Part shown: positions 8,530-15,366 of the stretch, in pieces | How positions within the stretch are numbered: the stretch's first letter is position 1 | How the letters are laid out: each line of letters starts with the position of its first letter | DNA from: Allobosea sp. | GTDB lineage: Bacteria > Pseudomonadota > Alphaproteobacteria > Rhizobiales > Kaistiaceae | Direction of reading: 5' to 3' | Length of the DNA: 38,247 bases | Assembly: GCA_017307955.1 (NCBI GenBank) | Contig: JAFKFV010000027.1 | Coordinates: 1-38,247, forward strand | Notes under the pieces: model-generated | Told to the model about the DNA's origin: nothing | What the model saw: the letters and a program-made list of their open reading frames with translations, nothing else | Database searches by the model: none | Made by a program: the position numbers and the translations under genes

Positions 8530-9741
8530 ATGAAGATCACGGACGTCAAGGTCATCGTCTGCTCGCCGGGGCGGAACTTCGTCACGGTCAAGATCATCAC
8601 CGACGAGGGCCTCTACGGCATCGGCGACGGCACGGTGAACGGCCGCGAGCTGGCGGTGGTCAGCTATCTGAAGGACCATGTCGCGCCGCTCCTGATCGGC
8701 CGCGACCCGGCGCAGATCGAGGATATCTGGCAATATCTCTATCGGGGCGCCTATTGGCGGCGCGGCCCGATCACCATGGCGGCGATCTCGGCCGTCGACA
8801 TGGCGCTTTGGGACATCAAGGGCAAGGCGGCGAACATGCCGCTCTACCAGCTGCTCGGCGGCGCCTCGCGCGAAAAAGTGATAGTCTATTCCCATGCTCA
8901 AGGCATGACCATCGAGGAATGCGTCGACGCGGTCGGTGCCAAGCGCGACCAGGGCTATGTCGCGATCCGCGCCCAGGTCGGAATTCCGGGCCTCCCCGCC
9001 ATCTACGGCACCGGCAAGGGCTCGGTGCAGGGGACGGGCGGCATGGTCGACACGTTGCCGAACGAGGAGGTGTGGTCGACCTCCAAATACATGGTCCACA
9101 TCCCGAAGCTGTTCGCGAAGCTGCGCGACACCTATGGCGACGAGCCGCATCTCCTGCACGACACGCATCACCGCCTGACGCCGATCGAGGCGGCGCGGCT
9201 CGGCAAGGATCTCGAGCCCTATCGCCTGTTCTGGCTGGAAGATCCGGTGCCGGCGGAATTGCAGGAAGGCTACCGCCTCATCCGCCAGCACACGACGACG
9301 CCGATCGCGCTCGGCGAGGTGTTCAACACGATCTGGGATGCAAAGCTCCTGATGGAGGAGCAGCTCATCGACTATATCCGCGCCACCACGGTGCATGCCG
9401 GCGGCGTCACGGGCCTCAGGCGGATGTTCGACTTCGCGTCCGTCTATCATATCCGCACCGCCTGCCATGGGCCGATGGACGTCTCCCCGGTCGCCATGGG
9501 CGCCAATGTGCATATCGATCTCTGGGTGCCCAATTTCGGCATCCAGGAATTCTCCGGCTACACGCCGCTGATGCACGAGGTGTTCCCGCACGCCTGGCGG
9601 CAGGAAGGCGGCTATCTCCATCCCGGCGAGGCGCCCGGCCATGGCGTCGACATCGACGAGGACCTCGCCGCCAAATACCCCTATGAGCGCGCCTATCTGC
9701 CGGTGAACCGTCTGGAAGACGGCACGATCTGGCACTGGTGA
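8530..9741 (+). CDS. manD: D-mannonate dehydratase ManD (enolase superfamily)
   Basis: This 403-residue protein matches ManD/RspA enzymes along its whole length, from CSPGRNFVTVKI to the C-terminal RLEDGTIWHW. It is predicted to dehydrate D-mannonate (some relatives also D-gluconate) to 2-keto-3-deoxygluconate using Mg2+. The residues characteristic of ManD are present: Arg147 and Tyr159 on the loop, His213, metal ligands Asp211, Glu237 and Glu263, and His313. Its length and ending agree closely with characterised ManD. It sits between the SDR gene and an RraA-like gene with short gaps. ManD family members range from highly active to nearly inactive, so the physiological substrate needs caution. 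Confidence 0.88.
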   Translation: MKITDVKVIVCSPGRNFVTVKIITDEGLYGIGDGTVNGRELAVVSYLKDHVAPLLIGRDPAQIEDIWQYLYRGAYWRRGPITMAAISAVDMALWDIKGKAANMPLYQLLGGASREKVIVYSHAQGMTIEECVDAVGAKRDQGYVAIRAQVGIPGLPAIYGTGKGSVQGTGGMVDTLPNEEVWSTSKYMVHIPKLFAKLRDTYGDEPHLLHDTHHRLTPIEAARLGKDLEPYRLFWLEDPVPAELQEGYRLIRQHTTTPIALGEVFNTIWDAKLLMEEQLIDYIRATTVHAGGVTGLRRMFDFASVYHIRTACHGPMDVSPVAMGANVHIDLWVPNFGIQEFSGYTPLMHEVFPHAWRQEGGYLHPGEAPGHGVDIDEDLAAKYPYERAYLPVNRLEDGTIWHW

Positions 9742-9765
9742 GCTGAGAGACCCCCGGAGGAAGCC

Positions 9766-10512
9766 ATGATCGAGACCAAGGACATTGTCCGCCCGCCGCG
9801 CGAACTCGTCGAGAAGCTGCAGGCGCTCGGCTGCGCCACGGCCTGCAGCACGCTGCACCACATGGGCGTGCGCGACACGTTCATCGAAGGCCCGGTCGCC
9901 TGGACGCCGGGCCGCGCGGTGGCGGGGCCGGCGCTGACGCTGCAGTTCATGCCGAAGCGCGAGGACCTCTATGGCGACGGCGAATATCTCGACCCCGAGA
10001 AGCAGCTGCACCGCCATGTCCTCTATCACACGCAGCCGGGCGACATCGTCGTCGTCGATGCGCGCGGCGACATGCGCTCGGGCATCTTCGGCGAGATGAT
10101 GCTGACCTATTTCAAGGGTCGCGGCGGCGCCGGCGTCGTCATCGACGGCTGCATCCGCGACTTCCCGCATGCCAAGGAGATCGAACTCGGCTACTGGCTG
10201 CGCGGCGTCACGCCGAACTTCCATACCCAGACCAAGCTGATGCCCTTTGCCGTCAACACGCCGATTGCCTGTGGCGGCGTCACCGTGATGCCGGGCGACA
10301 TCATCGTCGCCGATGACGACGGCGCCTGCGTCGTGCCGGCGGAGCTCGGCTGGCAGGTGCTGGAGCATGCCGGCACGCATCACGACTGGGAGGACTTCTC
10401 CAAGGCGATGCTGCTCCAGGGCGGCTCGCTGCAGCGCTACTACCCGCTCTCCGACGAGGCGCGCCCCGAATATGAGGCGTGGCGCAAGTTGAACCCGATC
10501 AAGAACGGCTGA
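9766..10512 (+). CDS. RraA-like / HMG-CHA aldolase family protein
   Basis: This 248-residue protein belongs to the RraA-like fold. The diagnostic stretch is GAGVVIDGCIRDFP, with Arg131 and Asp132 as the expected substrate and metal residues, and GIFGE upstream. Members include class II pyruvate aldolases acting on 4-hydroxy-4-methyl-2-oxoglutarate and related oxaloacetate decarboxylases; others are RNase E inhibitors (RraA). It is longer than RraA itself (about 160 residues). Placed between two enolase-superfamily dehydratases, it may cleave the 2-keto-3-deoxy acid they make. A ribosome site GGAGGAAGCC precedes the ATG. Confidence 0.75.
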   Translation: MIETKDIVRPPRELVEKLQALGCATACSTLHHMGVRDTFIEGPVAWTPGRAVAGPALTLQFMPKREDLYGDGEYLDPEKQLHRHVLYHTQPGDIVVVDARGDMRSGIFGEMMLTYFKGRGGAGVVIDGCIRDFPHAKEIELGYWLRGVTPNFHTQTKLMPFAVNTPIACGGVTVMPGDIIVADDDGACVVPAELGWQVLEHAGTHHDWEDFSKAMLLQGGSLQRYYPLSDEARPEYEAWRKLNPIKNG

Positions 10513-10543
10513 CGGCCGAGACGCAACCCCGGACGGGACCATC

Positions 10544-11695
10544 ATGAAGATCACGGAAATCCGCGCCTATCCCGTCTGGGTCGGCACGCGCAACCAGCTC
10601 CTCGTCAAGATCGAGACCGACGACGGCGTGTTCGGCTGGGGCGAGAGCGGTCTCTCTGGCCGCGAGAAGGCCGTCGTCGGCGCGCTCGAGCATTACCGGG
10701 AATTCCTGCTCGGCCGCGATCCGTTCCGGATCGGCGGCCTCTGGCAGGAGATGTATCGCAGCCAGTATTTCGAGGGCGGCCGCGTCCTGCAGGCGGCGAT
10801 CTCGGCGATCGACATCGCGCTCTACGATATCAAGGGCAAGGCGCTGGGCGTGCCGGTCTACGAATTGCTCGGCGGCAAGCAGCGTGATCGCATTCCGACC
10901 TTCGCCTCGACCTCGGCGCCGCCCGGGGAAGAGATGATCGCGCAGGCCAGGGCCCTGATCGCGGCGGGCTGGAACTGCATGCGTCTCTCGCCCTCTGGCC
11001 ACGGCCACCCGGCGACCTACGAGCCGCGCGAGCACATCGCCGCGACCGCGAAGTGGTGCATCCGCGCCCGCGAGGAACTCGGCGAGGATGTCGTGCTCGG
11101 CATCGACTATCACCACCGCCTCTCGGTCGCCGAGGCGGCGAGCTTCTGCCAGAAGATGCCGTCCGGCACGCTCGACTTTCTCGAGGAGCCGATCCGCGAC
11201 GAGACGCCGGAAGCCTATGAGGCGCTGCGGCGGATGGTCGACATTCCCTTCGCGATCGGCGAGGAATTCGCCTCGAAATGGCAGTTCCTGCCCTTCATCG
11301 AGCGCGACATCCACCAGTTCAACCGCATCGATGTCTGCAATGTCGGCGGCCTCACGGAATCGATGAAGGTCGCCGGCTGGAGCGAGGCGCATTATGTCGA
11401 CATGATGCCGCACAACCCGCTCGGGCCGGTCTGCACGGCGGCGACGGTGCATTTCGCGGCGGCGGTGGCGAACTTCTCCTGGCTGGAGACGCGCACCTCG
11501 CCGGCCGAGCAGCTCGGCTTCGACAATTCCGAGTTCTTCCCCGTGCAGCCGCGCATCGAGAACGCGCACTATCCCGTCTCCGACGCGCCCGGCCTCGGCG
11601 TCGAGGTCAACGAGGAGCTGATCAAGAAGCAGAGCTTCAAGTTCTGGGAAGCACCGCATCTGAAGCGGCATGACGGCTCGGTGACGAATTGGTAG
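10544..11695 (+). CDS. Enolase-superfamily aldonate dehydratase, galactonate dehydratase (DgoD)-like
   Basis: This 383-residue enzyme has the DgoD layout: Asp188 and His190 (GIDYHHR), Glu214, Glu240, His290 (MMPHNPLGP), Glu315 and the C-terminal block LKRHDGSVTNW. It should remove water from a sugar acid, such as D-galactonate, to give a 2-keto-3-deoxy acid. The exact sugar acid cannot be read from the motifs, since close relatives accept galactonate, arabinonate, gluconate or other acids. It follows the RraA-like gene by 31 bases and overlaps the lactonase gene by 7 bases, so translation of the two is likely coupled. Confidence 0.8.
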   Translation: MKITEIRAYPVWVGTRNQLLVKIETDDGVFGWGESGLSGREKAVVGALEHYREFLLGRDPFRIGGLWQEMYRSQYFEGGRVLQAAISAIDIALYDIKGKALGVPVYELLGGKQRDRIPTFASTSAPPGEEMIAQARALIAAGWNCMRLSPSGHGHPATYEPREHIAATAKWCIRAREELGEDVVLGIDYHHRLSVAEAASFCQKMPSGTLDFLEEPIRDETPEAYEALRRMVDIPFAIGEEFASKWQFLPFIERDIHQFNRIDVCNVGGLTESMKVAGWSEAHYVDMMPHNPLGPVCTAATVHFAAAVANFSWLETRTSPAEQLGFDNSEFFPVQPRIENAHYPVSDAPGLGVEVNEELIKKQSFKFWEAPHLKRHDGSVTNW

Positions 11696-12618
11696 CCGAG
11701 AAGCCGCTCGGGCCGCTCGCCGGTCCCGCCTTCGAGATCGTCGATCCTCGCTTCGCCGCCTGCATGGTGGCGGATGCGCGCGTCGAGCGCATCTGGACCG
11801 GCAGCCGCTGGACGGAGGGTCCGGCCTGGCTCGCCGATCGCGGCCTCCTCGTCTGGTCGGACATCCCCGGCGACCGCATGCTGTCCTATGAGCCGGCAAG
11901 CGGCCGCATCGCCACCTTCCGGCAGCCGGCGATGAGCCCGAACGGCAACACGGTCGACCGCCAGGGGCGGCTCGTCACCTGCGAGCAGACGCCGCACCGC
12001 ATCGCGCGGACCGAACCCGATGGCGCCATCACCCCGCTCGTCGACCGCATCGACGGCCGGCCGTTCAACTCGCCCAACGATGTCGCGGTGACGCGGGACG
12101 GCGTGATCTGGTTCAGCGACCCGTCCTATGGCCGCGACCGTTCACGTGCCGACGATGACGGCGTCGCCGGCTGCCATGTCTACCGGTTCGACCCGGCGAG
12201 CGGCGTCGTGCGGCAGATGACGCATGACTTCGTCATGCCGAACGGCCTCGCCTTCTCGCCCGACGAAAGCATCCTCTACATCGTCGATACCGGCAGCACC
12301 GAGCGGCCTGACGGCCCCAATCATCTGCGGCGTTTTCAGGTTTCGGCCGATGGCACGCTGACGGGCGGCGAGGTGCTGGTCGATGCCGATGGCGGCCATT
12401 TCGACGGGCTGCGCGTCGATACCGAAGGCCGGCTCTGGCTCGCCGACGACCACGGCATCCGCTGCCATCTTGCCGACGGCACGCTGATCGGCCGCGTCCT
12501 TTTGCCGGAGCGCGCGTCGAACCTCACCTTCGGCGGCGCGGCGCGCGACACGCTGATGATCACGGCAACGACGTCGGTCTATTCCTGCCGCGTGAGCGCG
12601 ACCGGCGCCGCGCCATAG
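11689..12618 (+). CDS. SMP-30/gluconolactonase family lactonase
   Basis: This 309-residue six-bladed beta-propeller enzyme should hydrolyse sugar lactones to aldonic acids. Metal-site residues typical of SMP-30/gluconolactonase are present: Glu43 (WTEGPAW), Asn130 (NSPND), Asn185 (MPNGLAFSPD) and Asp239 (FDGLRVD). The start is a TTG at 11689 that overlaps the end of the preceding dehydratase. An ATG at 11764 would remove the conserved FEIVDPRFAAC segment and is not preferred. It is the last gene of the operon and supplies the lactone-opening step between the SDR dehydrogenase and the dehydratases. Confidence 0.82.
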   Translation: MVAEKPLGPLAGPAFEIVDPRFAACMVADARVERIWTGSRWTEGPAWLADRGLLVWSDIPGDRMLSYEPASGRIATFRQPAMSPNGNTVDRQGRLVTCEQTPHRIARTEPDGAITPLVDRIDGRPFNSPNDVAVTRDGVIWFSDPSYGRDRSRADDDGVAGCHVYRFDPASGVVRQMTHDFVMPNGLAFSPDESILYIVDTGSTERPDGPNHLRRFQVSADGTLTGGEVLVDADGGHFDGLRVDTEGRLWLADDHGIRCHLADGTLIGRVLLPERASNLTFGGAARDTLMITATTSVYSCRVSATGAAP

Positions 12619-12631
12619 CGGCGGGTTTCTT
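12606..12631 (+). terminator. Likely intrinsic terminator overlapping the operon's last stop codon
   Basis: CGCCGC (12606-12611), loop GCCATA and GCGGCG (12618-12623) form a perfect 6-bp hairpin followed by GGTTTCTT. The stop codon TAG (12616-12618) lies at the end of the loop. It sits in the 12-base gap between two convergent genes and could end transcription of the rightward operon. Confidence 0.5.
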
Positions 12632-13602
12632 CAATCCATCTGCAGCACGAGCCGCGCGGTGTTCTCGTCGGTGATCAGCGAATTGGCGAGCCGGCCCTTC
12701 AGTGCCGCGCGGATCGCCGGCGCACGGTAGACGCCAGAGGCGACGATGGTCGTCGGCCGGTCGGCCGGGCCGGTGCGGATGAACGAGGTCAGGCGGTCGT
12801 GATAGGCCGCGTTGACGATATGTCCGTCGGCCGAGATGGCGCAGCCGAGCAGTTCGCCGACACCGCCCGCCTCCATCGCCTGCGCCGTCTCGGCGGCGGT
12901 GATGAAGCCGTCGCGATAGAGCGTCGCCTCGGGTCCCCAGAAGCCGATCCCCATGATGAGCAGCGTCGCTTCCTCGACCAGCCCGCGCAGCACGCTATAG
13001 CCGGGCTGCGCCTGCAGCACTTCGCGCTCCTCGACCGTGTTGGTGACGACCGGCACCGGCAGCGGATAGCACTGCGCGTTGATCCGCTCGGCAAGCCGCG
13101 TCACCACGTCGTAATGGGTGGCGCGGCCGTCGCGGGTGAGATTGCCCATGAGCGAGACGCAGTGATGCTGCGGCCGGTCGATCGGCGGCAGGCGCCGCGA
13201 GACTTCCCGCATCGCGCCGCCCGAACCCATGCCGATGGTGAGCGGCGCCTTTTGCTGGATGATGTTCTCCAGATAGAAGGTGGCGAGCGAGGCGACCGAG
13301 GGGATGTCCTCGGTATTGCCGCGCTCGTTCGGGCAGACGTCGCAATAGATCAGCCCGAACCGGTCCTTGAGCCGGTCCGACAGCTCGATGCATTCGGCGA
13401 GCGGATGGATGAGCTGGAAGCGGATCAGCCGCTCGGAATTGGCGAGCGCGATGAGCCGCTGCACGATCTGGCGCGAGATGTTCAGCTCGACCGCGATCTG
13501 CTCCTGCGTGCGGCTCTTGAAATAATAGAGCCATGCCGCGCGGGCAGCGAGATCGAGGCGGCGGTCGCCGGCTGGGTCGGGCCGATCGATGGTGGTGGAC
13601 AC
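12631..13602 (-). CDS. SorC-family (sugar-binding) transcriptional regulator
   Basis: This 323-residue protein has an N-terminal helix-turn-helix (about 32-56, TQEQIAVELNISRQIVQRLI). A large C-terminal sugar-binding domain of the SorC/DeoR type follows, with LTIGMGSGGAMREV and LLIMGIGFWGPEATL. Such regulators bind phosphorylated sugars or free sugars and control nearby catabolic operons. The start is GTG at 13602, with GGAG about 10 bases upstream. It is the last gene of the leftward ribose-type importer operon (32 bases after the amidohydrolase) and is convergent with the sugar-acid operon. Either could be its target; the importer operon is more likely. Confidence 0.85.
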   Translation of the reverse strand: MSTTIDRPDPAGDRRLDLAARAAWLYYFKSRTQEQIAVELNISRQIVQRLIALANSERLIRFQLIHPLAECIELSDRLKDRFGLIYCDVCPNERGNTEDIPSVASLATFYLENIIQQKAPLTIGMGSGGAMREVSRRLPPIDRPQHHCVSLMGNLTRDGRATHYDVVTRLAERINAQCYPLPVPVVTNTVEEREVLQAQPGYSVLRGLVEEATLLIMGIGFWGPEATLYRDGFITAAETAQAMEAGGVGELLGCAISADGHIVNAAYHDRLTSFIRTGPADRPTTIVASGVYRAPAIRAALKGRLANSLITDENTARLVLQMD

Positions 13603-13634
13603 GACGTGCCGTCTCCAGGGTGCCGGCGAATGGA

Positions 13635-14354
13635 TCAGAGCTTGAGCAGGCGGGCGATGTTGCCGCCGACGATCGCCTCATAGCCGGAGCGATCGGGCGT
13701 CGCACGCTCCATTTTCTGGAATTCGAACTCGTAGTCCACGAAGGGCGAATCCGTGCCCCAGATCACCTTGTGCGGGCCGATGCGCTTGACGGCGGTCTGG
13801 ATCTCGAAGATCGGCGCCCGGGAGGTCTCGAGATAGAGATTCTCGAACTCGCCGGCGAAATCGATCGCCTGATCGACCGACCAGAAGAAGCCCATATGCG
13901 CCATCATGAGCTTGACGCGCGGAAAGCGCCTGGCCATCAGCGCGAATTCCGGCGGGCTGTTGTAGAGGTCGCTGGCGCCGTGCACGATGATCGGGAAATC
14001 CAGCTCGTCGGCGATCTTGAACAGCGGATCGACGAGGTCCGGATCGGCGAGATGATAGCCGTTGATCGTCGGATGCAGCTTCAAACCCTTGAAGCCCCAG
14101 TCCGAGATGCAGGTGCGCACGATCGCGGCGGCGTCGCGCTCCCACGGATTGACCGCGCAATAGGGGATCAGCCGGTCCGGGAACTGCTGATAGGCGTCGC
14201 GCACGAAGTCGTTGGTGAAATTGCCTTCGACGAAGGGAAAGACCACGGCCTTGGCGACGCCGGCGGCGTCGATCTTGGCGACGAGCTCCGCGCCGGTCTG
14301 CCTTGCGCCGGGCCGGTCGCCGAGATGGTTGTGGGCGTCGATGACGAGGCTCAT
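13635..14354 (-). CDS. Amidohydrolase_2 family metal-dependent hydrolase
   Basis: This 239-residue TIM-barrel hydrolase begins MSLVIDAHNH, giving the HxH metal motif (His8 and His10). Further ligands are likely His125 (IVHGAS), His153 (MAHMGF) and Asp202 (GTDSP). The family contains lactonases, decarboxylases and related hydrolases acting on ring or lactone bonds. The ATG at 14354 has a strong AGGAGG site that overlaps the end of the permease gene; an open frame continuing upstream lies inside the permease and is a shadow. It is slightly shorter than most family members. A role in processing the sugar taken up by the adjacent importer, for example opening a lactone, is inference. Confidence 0.75.
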   Translation of the reverse strand: MSLVIDAHNHLGDRPGARQTGAELVAKIDAAGVAKAVVFPFVEGNFTNDFVRDAYQQFPDRLIPYCAVNPWERDAAAIVRTCISDWGFKGLKLHPTINGYHLADPDLVDPLFKIADELDFPIIVHGASDLYNSPPEFALMARRFPRVKLMMAHMGFFWSVDQAIDFAGEFENLYLETSRAPIFEIQTAVKRIGPHKVIWGTDSPFVDYEFEFQKMERATPDRSGYEAIVGGNIARLLKL

Positions 14355-14365
14355 GGCGGTTCCTC

Positions 14366-15349
14366 CTACTGGTTTTTCTTGAGAGCGCCGACGGCCATCG
14401 CGAGCAGGATGAAGCCGCCGTTGAGCGCATAGCGATAGGGCGCGCCGAGCCCGAGCAGGGTCAGCCCGTTGCCGAGAAAGGTGATGAACAGCGCGCCGAC
14501 CAGCGTGCCGAGGATCGTGATCTCGCCGCGCCGCGACAACAGCGTTCCGAGATAGACCGCGGCGAAGGCGTCGAGCAGATAGGGCTCGGCGCCGCGCGGC
14601 ATCGCGATCGAGGTGCGCGAGACGAGCGCGACGCCGGCGATGGAAGCGAGTACGCCTGAAAGGACGAAGCCGCCGGCGAAGACGCCGCGCACATCGACGC
14701 CGGCGAGATAGGCGGCGCGGAAATTGCCGCCGACCGCCCGCGCCCGCCGGGCGAAGCTCGTGTAGCCGGTCACGACGATCATGATCGCCAGCACGGCGAG
14801 GCCGAGCAGGATCAGCGCCGAGACGGGTCCGATCCAGCCCTGGCCGATGAAGAAGAACGGCTTGGTGAAGCCGCGCGGCAGCGTGAACAGGATCTGGGGC
14901 TCGGCGCCGTTGGTCATCAGCAGTTCGCCCGAGCGGATGACGAACATCATGCCGAGCGTGCCGATGATGGCCGGGATGCCGGCATAGGCGGCGAGCAGGC
15001 CGTTGACGAGGCCGACGACGAGGCCGAAGGCGAGCGGAACGAGCAGCACGACCCAGAGCGGCTCGCGATGCAGCATCAGCACGGCTGCGATCAGGCCGGC
15101 GCAATCGGCGATCTGCGCCACCGAGAGATCGACGCCGCGCATCGCCATGACGATGCCGAGGCCGAAGGCCATGATCACCAGCACCACCGACTGGTGCAGG
15201 ACATTGGCGATGTTGGCCGGCGAGGCGAAGCTCGGCTTGATGATGGCGAAGAGGACCAGCACGGCGAGCATGCCGAAGGCGGGGCCGAAATCGCGCAGCT
15301 GGTCGGCGATGCCGCCATGGCTCTGGCGCCGGGATGCGATGGCGTTCAT
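14366..15349 (-). CDS. Ribose-type ABC transporter permease (RbsC-like, BPD_transp_2)
   Basis: This 327-residue inner-membrane permease has the RbsC/XylH pattern. After a short cytoplasmic N-terminus come repeated hydrophobic helices, a GLVNGLLAAYAGIPAIIGTLGMMFVIR segment (family core) and AVGGNFRAAYLAGVDV in the coupling-loop region. It is separate from, and only 17 bases downstream of, a fused ATPase-permease gene. The simplest model is that this protein supplies the second channel half beside the permease domain of the fusion. Substrate is unknown; the family moves pentoses, hexoses and autoinducer-2-like compounds. Confidence 0.87.
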   Translation of the reverse strand: MNAIASRRQSHGGIADQLRDFGPAFGMLAVLVLFAIIKPSFASPANIANVLHQSVVLVIMAFGLGIVMAMRGVDLSVAQIADCAGLIAAVLMLHREPLWVVLLVPLAFGLVVGLVNGLLAAYAGIPAIIGTLGMMFVIRSGELLMTNGAEPQILFTLPRGFTKPFFFIGQGWIGPVSALILLGLAVLAIMIVVTGYTSFARRARAVGGNFRAAYLAGVDVRGVFAGGFVLSGVLASIAGVALVSRTSIAMPRGAEPYLLDAFAAVYLGTLLSRRGEITILGTLVGALFITFLGNGLTLLGLGAPYRYALNGGFILLAMAVGALKKNQ

Positions 15350-15366
15350 GCGTTTGCCCTTCGCGC

